64,000 nt of DNA. Origin: Bacillus sp. AZ43 (lineage in GTDB: Bacteria; Actinomycetota; Actinomycetes; Mycobacteriales; Geodermatophilaceae). The DNA lies in contig SPQJ01000012.1 in NCBI GenBank assembly GCA_004570425.1, positions 27,972 through 91,971 on the forward strand. The letters are read 5' to 3'. The position numbers and the translations under genes are program-made. The notes under the pieces are model-generated. The model was not told where the DNA came from. It did no database searches and saw nothing but the letters and a program-made list of their open reading frames with translations. Of the stretch, positions 11,251 through 20,750 are shown one piece after another. Position 1 is the first letter of the stretch; each line of letters opens with the position of its first letter.

Positions 11251-11285
11251 TTGGCACTCTACCCACGAGAGTGCCAACCACTCAA
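11251..11285 (-). promoter_or_regulatory. CIRCE operator (HrcA site) overlapping the groES promoter
   Basis: TTGGCACTC (11251-11259), nine bases, then GAGTGCCAA (11269-11277) make a perfect CIRCE element, the HrcA binding site. On the minus strand TTGAGT (11285-11280) and TAGAGT (11261-11256) are 18 bases apart and form a sigma-70-type promoter. The -10 box lies within one CIRCE arm, so HrcA binding should block RNA polymerase directly. Confidence 0.95.
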
Positions 11286-11343
11286 CCGGGTCCCCGACGT
11301 GGGTGACCGCGGGACGGACCGGCCCGTACGCCACGCTGTACCG

Positions 11344-12582
11344 GTGGAACGCGACGCCGGGGAGCAGGCCGCCGAGACGGTGCGCCAGCTGCGGGCCCTG
11401 TCCACGACGGCGGGTGTCGCGGCGCTCTCCCGGGCGGCGGAGCTGCTCGCGGCCAGGGTCGACGCGGTCACCGCGCTGAGCCGGCTGCGCGCCGAGGTCG
11501 GCCCGGACCTCGCCGGACCGGCGTGGGGCATCGCGCGGCAGCGGGACAAGGCGCGGGCATCGTTCGGTTCGGACGCCGACCGCCTGCTGTTCACCGGCGA
11601 CACCCTCGAGCAGGCGGGCCGCCCCGAGCTCGCCGACCGCCGCGCCGCACGCCTGCTGGCCGCCGGCGCGGACACGGTCGCCGACCTCGGGTGCGCCGCC
11701 GGCACCGACACCATGGCCCTGGCCCGGGCCGGTGCGCGGGTGGTCGCCGTCGACCGCGACCCGGTCGCCCGGGAGCTCACCCGGCTCAACGCGACCGCCC
11801 TCGGCCTGACCCGGGTGGAGGTGCTCGACGCCGACGTGGTCGAGCTGGTGGCCGCGGCGGCCGACGGCCGGGTGGCCGGCTGCGACGCCGCCGTCCTGGA
11901 CCCGGCGCGGCGGGCGGGCGGACGCCGGCAGCTCGACCCCGACCGGTGGTCTCCCCCGTGGTCGACGGTCACCGCGCTGCTCGACCGCGTGCCGCGGTCG
12001 GTGGTGAAGGTGGCCCCGGGGCTCGACCACGAACGGGTGCCCGACGGCGTCGAGGCCGAGTGGGTGTCCACCGGCGGCTCGATCGTCGAGGCGCTGCTGT
12101 GGGGCCGCTCCGTGGCGACGTCGTGGCGGCGGGCCACCCTCGTCCACGACGGCGCCGTCACCGAGCTGTCGGCCGCCGACGATCCGGGTCCGGCACCGGT
12201 GGCGCCGGTGCGGGCCTGGCTGCACGAGCCCGACCCGGCGCTCATCCGCTCCGGTCTGCTGTCGCTGGTGGCCGCCGACCACGGCGCCACGCTGATCGAC
12301 CCGACGATCGCCTACCTGAGCGCCGACGAGCCGGCCGAGACCCCCTGGCTGCGCCCCTACCGGGTCGCCGACGTGCTGCCGTTCAACCTGAAGAAGCTCA
12401 AGGCCCACCTGCGCACGCAGGGCGTCGGCCGGGTGGTGGTCAAGAAGCGCGGCTCCCCCATCGAGCCCGAGGCCCTCGCGCGGCAGCTGAGAGGCCCAGG
12501 CAGCGGCTCTGCGGTGGTCGTGGTCACCCGCGTGGCCGGTGCGCCCTCGGTGCTGGTCTGCGAGGCCCCTAGCCCCGGATGA
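11344..12582 (+). CDS. Class I SAM-dependent methyltransferase with THUMP-like C-terminal domain
   Basis: About 412 residues. A helical N-terminal part (1-120) precedes a Rossmann methyltransferase domain with motif [30 protein letters not shown] (quoted in part) and a likely catalytic loop [12 protein letters not shown]. The C-terminal 80 residues ([18 protein letters not shown] ... [21 protein letters not shown]) match the THUMP-like domain described for this family. THUMP-type domains suggest an RNA substrate, but the target is unknown. I chose GTG 11344; CACGCT lies six bases upstream, fitting a leaderless start. The gene is divergent from groES and overlaps the convergent tsaD by 14 bases. 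Confidence 0.85.
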   Translation: MERDAGEQAAETVRQLRALSTTAGVAALSRAAELLAARVDAVTALSRLRAEVGPDLAGPAWGIARQRDKARASFGSDADRLLFTGDTLEQAGRPELADRRAARLLAAGADTVADLGCAAGTDTMALARAGARVVAVDRDPVARELTRLNATALGLTRVEVLDADVVELVAAAADGRVAGCDAAVLDPARRAGGRRQLDPDRWSPPWSTVTALLDRVPRSVVKVAPGLDHERVPDGVEAEWVSTGGSIVEALLWGRSVATSWRRATLVHDGAVTELSAADDPGPAPVAPVRAWLHEPDPALIRSGLLSLVAADHGATLIDPTIAYLSADEPAETPWLRPYRVADVLPFNLKKLKAHLRTQGVGRVVVKKRGSPIEPEALARQLRGPGSGSAVVVVTRVAGAPSVLVCEAPSPG

Positions 12583-13621
12583 CGTCGATGGGCAGGGAGC
12601 TGTCGGCGCCGAGGTCCGGCGACGACGGCGCGACCCCGGAGGCCACCAGCCGCGAGCCGAGCGCCGCCACCATCGCGCCGTTGTCGGTGCACAGCCGGGG
12701 GCTCGGCACCCGCAGCACGATGCCCGCGGCCGCACAGCGCTCCTCCGCGAGCGCCCGCAGCCGGGAGTTCGCGGCGACCCCGCCACCGAGCACCAGGTGG
12801 TCGACGCCGTGGTCGCGGCAGGCCCGCACGGCCTTGGCGGTGAGCACGTCGGCCACCGCCTCCTGGAAGGACGCCGCGACGTCGGCCACGGGCACGGGCT
12901 CCCCCGCCCGCTGGCGGGCCTCCACCCAGCGGGCGACGGCGGTCTTCAGCCCGGAGAACGAGAAGTCGTAGGGCGCGTCCCGGGGCCCGGTGAGCCCGCG
13001 CGGGAACCCGATGGCGGCCGGGTCGCCGTCCCGCGCCGCCTTGTCGATCGGCGGGCCGCCGGGGAACGGCAGGCCGAGCACGCGGGCGACCTTGTCGAAG
13101 GCCTCCCCCGCGGCGTCGTCCACCGTGCGCCCCAGGGACTGCACCTCCTGCGCGAGGTCGGGCACGAGCAGCAGCGAGCTGTGCCCGCCGGAGACCAGCA
13201 GGGCGATCGACGGCTCGGCCAGCGGCCCGTGCTGCAGCTCGTCGACGGCCACGTGCGCGGCGAGGTGGTTGACGCCGTACAGCGGCTTGCCGAGCGCCAG
13301 CGCGTAGGCCTTGGCGGCGGCGACGCCGACCAGCAGCGCGCCGGTGAGCCCCGGCCCCGAGGTGACCGCGATCGCGTCGACGTCGTCGATGGTCGCGCCG
13401 GCGTCGGTCAGCGCCTTGTGGACGGTCGGCACCATGGCCTCGAGGTGCGCCCGCGAGGCGATCTCGGGGACCACGCCGCCGAACCGCTCGTGCTCGGCCA
13501 TCGAGGTGGCGAGGGCGTCGGCGAGCAGCGTGTGCCCGCGGACCAGGCCCACGCCGGTCTCGTCGCAGGACGTCTCGAACCCCAGGACCAGGGCTCCCCC
13601 ACCCGACCCATGCTCAGCCAC
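12569..13621 (-). CDS. tsaD: tRNA threonylcarbamoyladenosine synthase subunit TsaD
   Basis: A 350-residue ASKHA-fold ATPase of the t6A37 tRNA-modification complex. It transfers the threonylcarbamoyl group to A37 of tRNAs reading ANN codons, together with TsaB and TsaE. Motifs: [11 protein letters not shown] (nucleotide loop), metal-binding His119 and His123 in [14 protein letters not shown], and the [11 protein letters not shown] adenosine loop. The length is typical. The start is GTG 13621, overlapping the end of rimI by eight bases. tsaE, tsaB, rimI and tsaD follow one another here, the order also known in mycobacteria. The 3' end overlaps the convergent methyltransferase gene. Confidence 0.97.
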   Translation of the reverse strand: MAEHGSGGGALVLGFETSCDETGVGLVRGHTLLADALATSMAEHERFGGVVPEIASRAHLEAMVPTVHKALTDAGATIDDVDAIAVTSGPGLTGALLVGVAAAKAYALALGKPLYGVNHLAAHVAVDELQHGPLAEPSIALLVSGGHSSLLLVPDLAQEVQSLGRTVDDAAGEAFDKVARVLGLPFPGGPPIDKAARDGDPAAIGFPRGLTGPRDAPYDFSFSGLKTAVARWVEARQRAGEPVPVADVAASFQEAVADVLTAKAVRACRDHGVDHLVLGGGVAANSRLRALAEERCAAAGIVLRVPSPRLCTDNGAMVAALGSRLVASGVAPSSPDLGADSSLPIDVIRG

Positions 13622-14132
13622 GCCCCACCCCCGCTGCCCGGCTCAGTGCCCGCACCCGCTTGCGCTTCATGACGACGGCGTCGGCGCCGCTGGGCTGGTA
13701 GTAGCCCCTCCGGCGGCCGATCTCCACGAACCCGCGCCGCTGGTACAGGTGCCGGGCCACCGCGTTGTCCGCGCGGACCTCCAGCAGCACGACGGGGCTG
13801 CGCTTGTCGGCCTCCGCGAGCAGCGCGTCGAGCAGGAGCGACCCGATGCCCTCGCCCTGCAGCGCGCCGGTGACACCGAGGGTCGCGATGTGCGCCTCGT
13901 CGTCGTAGGCGATCAGCCCGCCGTAGCCGACCATGACCGGTGGCCCGTCGACCGGCTCGTCCTCGTCGCCGCTCACGTCGAACTCGGCGACCAGGTAGTA
14001 GCGGGTGTCGGCCCGGGAGAGCTCGTCGCGGTACATCGCCTCGGTCCAGGTGTCCGGGGCGAAGAGCTCCTCCTCCAGCCGCATCACCGCGGGCAGGTCG
14101 GCCGGCGTCATCGGCCGCAGGGTCACGGTCAC
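13614..14132 (-). CDS. rimI: Ribosomal protein S18-alanine N-acetyltransferase-like GNAT enzyme
   Basis: A 172-residue GNAT acetyltransferase. The acetyl-CoA loop is [15 protein letters not shown], followed by [20 protein letters not shown], the standard RimI pattern. The family acetylates the N-terminal Ala of ribosomal protein S18, though actinobacterial RimI may have broader targets. A slightly longer acidic loop ([14 protein letters not shown]) is inserted after strand 3 compared with short RimI proteins. I chose GTG 14132, which overlaps the tsaB stop as GTGA; GTG 14126 is two codons on. It sits between tsaB and tsaD, the usual actinobacterial arrangement. Confidence 0.92.
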   Translation of the reverse strand: MTVTLRPMTPADLPAVMRLEEELFAPDTWTEAMYRDELSRADTRYYLVAEFDVSGDEDEPVDGPPVMVGYGGLIAYDDEAHIATLGVTGALQGEGIGSLLLDALLAEADKRSPVVLLEVRADNAVARHLYQRRGFVEIGRRRGYYQPSGADAVVMKRKRVRALSRAAGVGRG

Positions 14133-14773
14133 GGCTGCGACACCGCCTTGATGGCCGTCGGCGGGACGGCGTCCGGGCGGCGCAGGTACATCGGCAGCAG
14201 CGGGCCGGCCGAGGCCGGATCGGCGAGCTGAGGCGCCGCGGCGCGGATCAGCCCCGCCGTCGTCACCTCGGCGGGCTCCACCGGCCGGCCCAGCCGGACC
14301 GCGGCGAACTCCGGGTCGCCGACCACCGGCTCGGGCAGGTCGACGTCGGCCGGCTTGTCGACCGACGGCCCGCTGAGCCGCTCGCCGTCGGGGCCGTACG
14401 TCGCCCAGTAGATCTCCTTGCGCCGGGCGTCGGTGATCACCGTGCGCGCTCCGCTGCCGACGGCGTCCAGCGAGCACACCCCGATCACGGGGAGCCCGCG
14501 GGCGTCGGCCAGCGCCGCCGCGGTCACGATCCCCACCCGCAGCCCCGTGAAGGGACCCGGCCCCAGCCCGGTGACGACGGCGTCGAGGTCGGCCATGCCC
14601 ACCCCGGCGTCGCCCAGGACCGCCTGGATCGCAGGGGTCAGCAGCTCCGCGTGCCGGTTGCCCGACGGGATCGCCTGCTCGCCGAGCACCTCGGTGCCCT
14701 CCGCCGACCAGCGCGCGAGGCCGGCCACGAGGGTCGGCGTCGCGGTGTCGAGAGCGAGGACGAGCACGTCCAC
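14129..14773 (-). CDS. tsaB: tRNA threonylcarbamoyladenosine dimerisation protein TsaB
   Basis: A 214-residue inactive ASKHA-fold partner of TsaD. It carries the expected LALDTATPT loop, the HAELLTPAI motif, and GLGPGPFTGLRVGIVTA; it lacks the metal His pair of TsaD. Two GTG starts are possible (14773 and 14767, giving MDVLVLALDT or MLVLALDT). On this strand TAACGT (14781-14776) lies eight bases before GTG 14767, so the gene may have its own leaderless promoter. That would make sense because two unrelated ORFs separate it from tsaE. It ends in a GTGA overlap with rimI. Confidence 0.95.
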   Translation of the reverse strand: MDVLVLALDTATPTLVAGLARWSAEGTEVLGEQAIPSGNRHAELLTPAIQAVLGDAGVGMADLDAVVTGLGPGPFTGLRVGIVTAAALADARGLPVIGVCSLDAVGSGARTVITDARRKEIYWATYGPDGERLSGPSVDKPADVDLPEPVVGDPEFAAVRLGRPVEPAEVTTAGLIRAAAPQLADPASAGPLLPMYLRRPDAVPPTAIKAVSQP

Positions 14774-14821
14774 CCACGTTACTGTGCGTCAGAAGCCCGG
14801 GGGACGAGTACGTCGGCTCGA

Positions 14822-15169
14822 TCAGCAGACCCTTGCGGGAACGTCTCGCAACTGCAGCTGCCCGGGGCCCCTCCACCAGGATTGCCCCCAGCTGTCGGTG
14901 AAGAGGATGGACCCCAGAGCCGTGATCTCGGCGAACGCAGGGGCGCCTCTGAGGCGCACCGCTGCCTCGTCTTCGATGACCTGCTTCTGATACATCGTCC
15001 CCACGACGAGTTCTAGTGCACAGCCTCGTTGCTCTTGAGGAACGCAATCCGCGACGAGGTCGGCCACCACGAGGACGACGTTGTCGATCGGATAGTCGCC
15101 ACCATTGACCAAGGTGTACTTGATGAAGAAGACCCCGTCCCGTTCCTCGACGAGGCTGCTCACACTCAC
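14822..15169 (-). CDS. Hypothetical protein; probable C-terminal half of a split membrane protein
   Basis: 115 residues, no recognised domain. The start reads VSVSSLVEERDGVFFIKYTLVNGGDYPID and then NVVLVVADLV. This is a beta-sandwich-like pattern I associate with the soluble part of a common actinobacterial family whose N-terminus has one or two membrane helices, then a charged helix, then a 'V-N-x-G-D-x-P-I-D-N-V' strand. Here those helices are encoded by the upstream ORF, overlapped by GTGA (15166-15169). The two ORFs may be a frameshifted single gene or a truly split pair. Base composition is visibly lower in GC than the neighbouring tsa genes. Function unknown. Confidence 0.6.
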   Translation of the reverse strand: MSVSSLVEERDGVFFIKYTLVNGGDYPIDNVVLVVADLVADCVPQEQRGCALELVVGTMYQKQVIEDEAAVRLRGAPAFAEITALGSILFTDSWGQSWWRGPGQLQLRDVPARVC

Positions 15170-15462
15170 CGACCGGCGAACGCCGTGCGGCGTTCCACCT
15201 CGGCCTGGACCAATCGCTGATCCTCCTTCAGCCGCTGACGCCGGGCGTCGCGAATCTGCACGCCCGCGAAGACCAGACCCCCACTCGTCGCCAGTCCACT
15301 GACCCAGGTGGCGATGTCACCCCACACGGGGGCGGCCGGGCGCAGTTCGAAGCTCCAACCGACCGCGCAAACGACCGCGATCACGGCGAGCACGGGCTTC
15401 GTGAGACTCGACGCCCAGGCACTCGCGGCGATGCGACTCAGCCGCCGACCTGTCTGGTTCAA
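15166..15462 (-). CDS. Hypothetical small membrane protein; probable N-terminal half of the split gene
   Basis: 98 residues. Two hydrophobic helices (about 22-40 and 47-66) are followed by a highly charged helix (RDARRQRLKEDQRLVQAEVERR) that looks cytoplasmic and possibly coiled. The only start is TTG 15462, three bases after the tsaE stop, with no clear ribosome site, so translation probably depends on coupling to tsaE. It ends in a GTGA overlap with the next ORF. The layout 'helix pair, charged helix, soluble strand domain' would be complete only if both ORFs were read as one protein. No function can be assigned. Confidence 0.6.
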   Translation of the reverse strand: MNQTGRRLSRIAASAWASSLTKPVLAVIAVVCAVGWSFELRPAAPVWGDIATWVSGLATSGGLVFAGVQIRDARRQRLKEDQRLVQAEVERRTAFAGR

Positions 15463-15465
15463 CCG

Positions 15466-15927
15466 TCACGTCCCATCGGTTCGGGACAGCCGCCGCTCCC
15501 AGCCCGGGCCGTGCGGCACCAGGAGGGCGGTCCGGACGTCGTCCTCCCGGCGGTCCAGCCGGACCTCCAGGTGCTCGTCGGCGAGCCGCTCGACCAGCCC
15601 CTGCCCCCACTCGACGACGGTCACCGACTCCTCGGTCGACGCGTCGAGGTCGAGGTCGTCGACGTCGGCGACGCCGCCGAGACGGTAGGCGTCGACGTGC
15701 ACCAGCGGGACGCGGCCGCCGCGGTGCACCCGGGAGATGACGAACGTCGGCGACGTGACCGGCTCGCGCACGCCGAGGCCGGCGCCGATGCCCTGGGTCA
15801 GCGCGGTCTTGCCGGCGCCCAGCGGGCCGACGAGGACGACGAGGTCGCCCGGCTGCACGATCCCCGCCAGCTCGCGCCCGAGCGCGGCGGTGTCCTCGGG
15901 CGTGGGCAGGACGTGCTCGCGATTCAT
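15466..15927 (-). CDS. tsaE: tRNA threonylcarbamoyladenosine biosynthesis ATPase TsaE
   Basis: A 153-residue P-loop ATPase that drives turnover of the TsaB-TsaD complex. The Walker A motif is GPLGAGKT (34-41). TSPTFVISRVH, the VHVDAYRLG segment and VTVVEWGQGL are family signatures. I chose ATG 15927, which overlaps the udg stop (ATGA); the longer frame to 16227 lies over udg and is a shadow. In most actinobacteria tsaE is followed directly by tsaB; here two small lower-GC ORFs are inserted between them. Confidence 0.96.
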   Translation of the reverse strand: MNREHVLPTPEDTAALGRELAGIVQPGDLVVLVGPLGAGKTALTQGIGAGLGVREPVTSPTFVISRVHRGGRVPLVHVDAYRLGGVADVDDLDLDASTEESVTVVEWGQGLVERLADEHLEVRLDRREDDVRTALLVPHGPGWERRLSRTDGT

Positions 15928-16550
15928 GCCAGGCTCCCGGCGACGGCGGTCAGGTCGGCGAGCAGCCCCGCTCGCGGCGCCCCGTTCGGGCCGAACCGGA
16001 TCGCCGCCGAAGGGTGGTAGGTCGCCCACACCGCGCGGCCGCCGACCTCGTGCGGCCGGGCGCGCACCTGCGCGAGGACCGTCCGCGGACCGAGGAACCA
16101 CTTCGCGGCCGACAGACCGAGGGCGACGACGACCGGTGGGTCGAGCAGCTCGAGCTGGCGGCGCAGCCAGCCGCTGCACCGGGCCACCTCGGCGGACTTC
16201 GGCGTGCGGTTGCCCGGCGGCCGGCACTTCACGACGTTGAGCACCGCGGCGTCGGCCCGCGAGAGCCCCGCCTGGCCGAGCAGCTCGTCGAGGAGTGCGC
16301 CGGACTTCCCGACGAACGGCCGGCCGGTCTCGTCCTCGGTCGCCCCGGGCGCCTCCCCGACGAGGGCGAAGCGGGGCCGGCCGACCGGGACGTCGCCGAC
16401 CACGACGTGCTGGCGGGCGGCGGCCAGCTCCGGGCAGGCGACGCAGGGCCGGTTGGCCGCGGCCAGCGCGGCCCAGTCGGGTGCCGCGGCGGCGGTGCGG
16501 GCCACCTCGTCGGCTCCGGCGTCGAACCGGGGCGGTCGGGGCGCGGGCAC
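15924..16550 (-). CDS. udg: Uracil-DNA glycosylase, family 4-like (Fe-S)
   Basis: A 208-residue DNA repair enzyme removing uracil from deaminated DNA. Motif A is GEAPGATEDETGRPFVGKSG, and motif B is TYHPSA near the C-terminus. Four cysteines in the positions expected for the [4Fe-4S] cluster are seen: two in CVACPEL (about 36 and 39), one in VVKCRPPGNR and one in ARCSGWL. This supports family 4 (UdgA-like) over the Cys-free classes. ATG 16550 gives MPAPRPPRFDAG. The gene overlaps tsaE by four bases, so it belongs to the alr-hydrolase-udg-tsaE run. Cytoplasmic. Confidence 0.9.
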   Translation of the reverse strand: MPAPRPPRFDAGADEVARTAAAAPDWAALAAANRPCVACPELAAARQHVVVGDVPVGRPRFALVGEAPGATEDETGRPFVGKSGALLDELLGQAGLSRADAAVLNVVKCRPPGNRTPKSAEVARCSGWLRRQLELLDPPVVVALGLSAAKWFLGPRTVLAQVRARPHEVGGRAVWATYHPSAAIRFGPNGAPRAGLLADLTAVAGSLA

Positions 16551-16573
16551 GTTCGCACCCTAACGAGCCGCCC

Positions 16574-17722
16574 TCAGCCGGCGGCGACTCGCGCGCCGAC
16601 CCGGCGGATCAGCTCCCCCAGCGCGGCGGTGACCTCCGCCGGCTTCTCCAGCTGGACCATGTGCCCGGCCGCCGGGACGACGACGAACTCCGAGTCGGGC
16701 AGCCGCTCGACGATCAGCTCGCTGTGCTCCTTGGGAATGAGCTTGTCCTCCTCCCCGGTCAGCACCAGGGTCGGGATGGAGCGGAGCGGCTCGAGGGATC
16801 CGGTCTCGTCCAGGCCGGCCAGCGCAGGGTAGAACTCGCCGATCACGTCGACGGGGGTGCCGGCGATCATGGAGTCGACGTACTCGACCAGCGCGGGGTC
16901 GACGTCCGCGGAGGCGAACGACAGCGACCGTGTGGCCGCGGAGACCACCCGCGCCGCGACCCGCCGGGTGCGCTCGGCGAGGGCCGGCCGGTGCTTCATG
17001 GTGAACGCGGCGATGGGCAGGACCGTCGCCCGCACCCGGGTGAGCAGCTCGGGCAGACCGAAGTTCAGGTCGGCGAGGTTGCCGCTGGAGGTCGAGACGA
17101 GGGCGACGGCCGCGATCCGCTCGCCGAACAGCTCCGGGCGCAGCGCGGCCAGCCCCATGATCGTCATGCCGCCCATCGAGTGGCCGATGAGCACGACCGG
17201 CCCGCGTGGGACCCGCGTCTCCAGCACCGTGGCGAGGTCGCGGGCCAGCTGCTCGATCGTCGAGCGCTCCGGTTCGCCCCGGCCGGAGGCGCCGTGGCCG
17301 CGCTGGTCGTAGAACACCAGCCGCGCCCGGGGGCGGTGACCGTTCGCCGTGGCCAGCTCCGCGGCGAGGCTCCGCCGCTGGAAGGTCCAGGACGCCATCG
17401 ACAGCGTGTAGCCGTGGACGAAGACGACGGTCAGCGGCGCGTCGCGGGGGCCGATCTCCTCCACCGCGAGCAGCACGCCGTCGTCGGCCTGCACCAGTGC
17501 CGTCCGGTCGGCGGCCCGGGCGTCGGCACCGAGCGGGTCGTCCTCGCGCAGCTCCGCCGCGGTCGGCTCGCCCGCGCGGACCTCCTCGGCGCGCACCCGG
17601 CGTCCGGCGATGCGGCTGACGGCGACACCGACCGCCGTGCCGGCGGCGGCCAGGCCGACGACGGCCCCGACGATGCCGGCGGTGTGCCCGCGGCCGTGCG
17701 GCGGCGTGGGAGGACGGGCCAT
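16574..17722 (-). CDS. Membrane-anchored alpha/beta hydrolase
   Basis: A 382-residue protein with one N-terminal hydrophobic helix (about 15-38, AGIVGAVVGLAAAGTAVGVAV), probably a membrane anchor, then an alpha/beta hydrolase domain. Oxyanion motif FVHGYTLS, nucleophile elbow GHSMGG, an Asp in LTGEEDKLIP and His in AAGHMVQLE are all in order. The substrate is unknown. In actinobacteria a hydrolase of this type commonly follows alr and precedes tsaE, so it is a conserved neighbour of cell-wall and tRNA genes. ATG 17722 overlaps the alr stop as TGATG. A longer frame to 17818 lies over alr. Confidence 0.88.
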   Translation of the reverse strand: MARPPTPPHGRGHTAGIVGAVVGLAAAGTAVGVAVSRIAGRRVRAEEVRAGEPTAAELREDDPLGADARAADRTALVQADDGVLLAVEEIGPRDAPLTVVFVHGYTLSMASWTFQRRSLAAELATANGHRPRARLVFYDQRGHGASGRGEPERSTIEQLARDLATVLETRVPRGPVVLIGHSMGGMTIMGLAALRPELFGERIAAVALVSTSSGNLADLNFGLPELLTRVRATVLPIAAFTMKHRPALAERTRRVAARVVSAATRSLSFASADVDPALVEYVDSMIAGTPVDVIGEFYPALAGLDETGSLEPLRSIPTLVLTGEEDKLIPKEHSELIVERLPDSEFVVVPAAGHMVQLEKPAEVTAALGELIRRVGARVAAG

Positions 17723-18864
17723 CAGACGGCCCCCGCGGAGCCGACGTAGCGCCGCGTGAAGCGCCCGCCGATCCGGGTCACCAGCTCGTAGTGGATGGTG
17801 CCGAGCGCGTCGGCCCACTGCTGCGCGGTCGGCTCGCCCCGGTCACCGGGGCCCCACAGCACGACCTCGTCACCGGCCTCGACGACGTCGTCCCCGACGT
17901 CGAGCACGAACTGGTCCATGCAGACCCGGCCGGCGATGCGCCGCTGCGCGCCCGCGGCCAGCACCGGCGCGGTGTTGCCCGCGGCGCGGGGCACGCCGTC
18001 GGCGTAGCCGACGGGCACCAGGGCCAGAGTGGTCTCGCGGTCGGTCGAGTAGGTGTGCCCGTAGGAGACGCCGACCCCCGCGGCCACCCGCTTGGCGAGC
18101 ATCACCCGCGCCCGCACGGTCATCGCCGGGCGCAGGCCGTGCGCGGCGGGGTCGGGACCGCACAGCGGGTCGAGCCCGTAGAGCGCGATCCCCGGCCGGA
18201 CCATGTCGTACCAGGTCTCGGGCAGCGCGACGGTGGCCGCCGAGTTGGCGAGGTGCAGCCGGGCGTCGGTGAGCCCGGCGCGGCGGGCGATCGCCACGGC
18301 CTCCTCGAAGACCCGCACCTGCGCCCCGATGGTCGGGTGGGTCGGGGCGTCGGCGTACGCCATGTGGCTCCACAGGCCGACGACGTGGACGTGCCCGTCG
18401 GCCTGTGCGCGGGCCGCGGCCTCGACCAGGGCCGGCCAGTCGGCCATCGTGGCGCCCTCGCGGGAGAGCCCGGTGTCGACGAACAGGTGCAGCTCGGCCG
18501 TGCGGCCGGTGGCCCGCGCGGCCGCGACGACCTCGGCCAGGCCCCAGACGGCGTTCACCGACACCTGCACGTCCTGCTCGAGCGCCGGCACGAAGTCGGT
18601 GCCGGGGTTGTGCAGCCAGGAGAGGACGGGCGCGGTCACACCGACCGCGCGGAGGGCCAGCGCCTCGTCGAGGACGGTGACGCCGAGGGCGTCGGCGCCG
18701 CCGGCGAGGATGGCGCGGGCGGCCGGCACCAGGCCGTGGCCGTAGCCGTCGGCCTTGACCACGGCCATGAGCGGACGGGCGACGTGGTCGCGGAGCAGCG
18801 CGGTGTTGGCCGCGATCGCGTCCAGGTCGACCACGACCTCGGCGCGGGCGGCGTGCTTCGTCAC
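17722..18864 (-). CDS. alr: Alanine racemase
   Basis: A 380-residue PLP enzyme making D-alanine for peptidoglycan. The PLP lysine is Lys37 in AVVKADGYGHG and the second catalytic base is Tyr268 in GVSYGHTY. The C-terminal beta domain carries GRVCMDQFVLDVG. The start GTG 18864 overlaps the nnr stop as GTGA; the frame open to 19563 lies over nnr and is not coding. The length is typical. The gene is followed by a membrane-anchored hydrolase, an order shared with many actinobacteria. Confidence 0.97.
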   Translation of the reverse strand: MTKHAARAEVVVDLDAIAANTALLRDHVARPLMAVVKADGYGHGLVPAARAILAGGADALGVTVLDEALALRAVGVTAPVLSWLHNPGTDFVPALEQDVQVSVNAVWGLAEVVAAARATGRTAELHLFVDTGLSREGATMADWPALVEAAARAQADGHVHVVGLWSHMAYADAPTHPTIGAQVRVFEEAVAIARRAGLTDARLHLANSAATVALPETWYDMVRPGIALYGLDPLCGPDPAAHGLRPAMTVRARVMLAKRVAAGVGVSYGHTYSTDRETTLALVPVGYADGVPRAAGNTAPVLAAGAQRRIAGRVCMDQFVLDVGDDVVEAGDEVVLWGPGDRGEPTAQQWADALGTIHYELVTRIGGRFTRRYVGSAGAV

Positions 18865-20321
18865 GGTTCCGAGTGTCCCAGGCCGGGGGCGTGCGACCCG
18901 CGCACCCGGCCGATGGCCTCGGGCAGAAGGCGCACCAGGTCGCCGGCGAGCAGCGGACCACGCGCGCCGGCCAGCTGGCCGGTCCGCCCGTGCAGGTGCG
19001 CCGCGACGGCGGCCGCCTCGCCGGCGTCGAGCCCGGTGGCCAGGACGGCGCCGAGGATCCCGGCGAGGACGTCGCCGGTGCCCGCGGTGGCCAGCTCCGC
19101 CGTGCCGGTGCCGTTCACGTAGGCGGTGCCGCCGGGATCGGCGACGACGGTCGCGTCGCCCTTGAGCAGGACGACGGCGCCGAGCTCGGCGGCCAGCCGG
19201 CGGGTCGCGCCGATCCGGTCCGGCCCCACCTCGGTACCGAAGCGGGCGAACTCGCGGTCGTGCGGGGTGAGGACCGTCGGGGCGCTCCGCCGCCGGACCA
19301 GCTCCCGTTCCCGGGCCAGCATCGTGAGGCCGTCGGCGTCCACCACGACCGGGAGGTCGGTGGCCAGCACCTCGGCGAGGACGTCGCGCGCGTCGTCGTC
19401 GGTGCCCATGCCCGGACCCACCACCCACGCCTGCACGCGACCGGCGTCGGACGGGCGGCCCTCGGTGACGATCGCCTCGGGCCAGGCCGCGCGCACGCCG
19501 TCGGCAGCGGTCCCGGCGTACCGCACCAGGCCGGGCCGGGTGCGCAGCGCCGCCCCGGTGCACAGCACCCCCGCCCCTGGGTAGGTCGCCGAGCCCGCGA
19601 CCACGCCGACGACGCCCTGCGAGTACTTGTCGTCGTCCGGGGAGGGCGACGGGAGCCGGGCGGCGACGTCGGCGTCGGTGAACTGGAAGGCGCGGGCGGC
19701 GGGCAGCTCGAGCCCGATGTCCACCAGGTGGACGACGCCGGCGTAGCCGCGCCCCTCGCCCACCACCAGGCCGGGCTTCACGGCGCCGAACGTCACCGTG
19801 TGCATGGCCGGGAAGGCGGCGCCCTCGACAGCCCCGGTGTCGGCGTCGACCCCGCTGGGGACGTCGACGGCGACGGTCAGCGCGGCGCTGGACCCCGCGC
19901 GCTCGGCCAGCGCGGCGGCGTCGGGGCGGAGCCCACCCCGCCCGCCGATGCCGAGCACGCCGTCGAGGACCAGGTCCGCCCGGTCGAGAGCGGGCCCGGC
20001 GGTGTCCGGCAGGCAGGTGGTGCCGCCGGCGCGGCGCAGGGCGGCGAGCCCCGCCGGGTGGGCACGGTCGGGTCGCAGCAGCACGGCGGTGACGCGGGCG
20101 CCCCGCCCGGCGAGCAGCGCGCCGGCGAACAGCGCGTCACCGCCGTTGTTGCCGCCGCCGACCAGCAGCGCCACCCGGCGCCCGTAGACCCCGCCGAGCA
20201 GGCGGGCGCAGACGGTGGCCAGACCGGTCGCGGCGCGCTGCATGAGCGCACCCTCCGGGGTGGCCGCGAGCACCGGCGCCTCCGCGGCGCGGACCTCGTC
20301 GGCGGTCAGCAGCGGGATCAC
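18861..20321 (-). CDS. nnr: Bifunctional NAD(P)HX epimerase / ADP-dependent NAD(P)HX dehydratase
   Basis: A 486-residue fusion repairing hydrated NADH and NADPH. The N-terminal YjeF_N epimerase domain (about 1-210) has the [11 protein letters not shown] loop and the [11 protein letters not shown] motif. The C-terminal ribokinase-like dehydratase (about 215-480) has [20 protein letters not shown] and the [15 protein letters not shown] anion-hole motif. A His-rich insertion is absent. ATG 20321 overlaps the acpS stop and the 3' end overlaps alr, so acpS-nnr-alr are translationally linked. Cytoplasmic. Confidence 0.95.
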   Translation of the reverse strand: MIPLLTADEVRAAEAPVLAATPEGALMQRAATGLATVCARLLGGVYGRRVALLVGGGNNGGDALFAGALLAGRGARVTAVLLRPDRAHPAGLAALRRAGGTTCLPDTAGPALDRADLVLDGVLGIGGRGGLRPDAAALAERAGSSAALTVAVDVPSGVDADTGAVEGAAFPAMHTVTFGAVKPGLVVGEGRGYAGVVHLVDIGLELPAARAFQFTDADVAARLPSPSPDDDKYSQGVVGVVAGSATYPGAGVLCTGAALRTRPGLVRYAGTAADGVRAAWPEAIVTEGRPSDAGRVQAWVVGPGMGTDDDARDVLAEVLATDLPVVVDADGLTMLARERELVRRRSAPTVLTPHDREFARFGTEVGPDRIGATRRLAAELGAVVLLKGDATVVADPGGTAYVNGTGTAELATAGTGDVLAGILGAVLATGLDAGEAAAVAAHLHGRTGQLAGARGPLLAGDLVRLLPEAIGRVRGSHAPGLGHSEP

Positions 20322-20704
20322 GCGTCACCGCGCGGGAAGCCCTCGGCGACCACGACGGCCGAGGCGATGCCGCCGTCGTGGCTCAGGGACACGTGCCAGG
20401 AGGAGACGCCGAGCTGGGCGGCGCGTCCCGCCACCGAGCCGCGGACCTCCAGGTGCGGGCGGCCGTGCTCCCCGACCATCACCTCGGCGTCGTGCCAGTG
20501 CAGATCGCCCGGGGCGCCGAGGGCCTTGGCGAGCGCCTCCTTGGCGGCGAACCGGGCGGCCAGCGACTCCCCCGTGCGCGGGTTCCCGGACGGCGTCAGC
20601 TGCTCGGCGGCGGTGAACAGCCGGTCCCGCAGCCCGGGTGTCCGCGTGAGCGACTCGGCGAACCGCTCGACCGGCACCACGTCGATCCCGACCCCGATGA
20701 TCAC
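20318..20704 (-). CDS. acpS: Holo-[acyl-carrier-protein] synthase
   Basis: A 128-residue phosphopantetheinyl transferase that activates acyl carrier protein by adding 4'-phosphopantetheine from CoA. The Mg-binding motif [10 protein letters not shown] and the second motif [11 protein letters not shown] are present, with the [10 protein letters not shown] strand before the C-terminus. I chose GTG 20704 ([10 protein letters not shown]); the frame to 20740 adds a non-conserved stretch. It begins the acpS-nnr-alr run, 87 bp downstream of glmS. Confidence 0.94.
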   Translation of the reverse strand: MIIGVGIDVVPVERFAESLTRTPGLRDRLFTAAEQLTPSGNPRTGESLAARFAAKEALAKALGAPGDLHWHDAEVMVGEHGRPHLEVRGSVAGRAAQLGVSSWHVSLSHDGGIASAVVVAEGFPRGDA

Positions 20705-20750
20705 CGGGTCAGTCTGCCGGTGAGGTGCGGGAGCGGCCACCTTCCAGGGG

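Noticed and set aside
13614..15047. A 477-residue fusion of TsaB-region sequence with RimI
   Set aside because: The N-terminal part is out-of-frame tsaB and lower-GC insertion sequence. RimI starts at the GTGA overlap.
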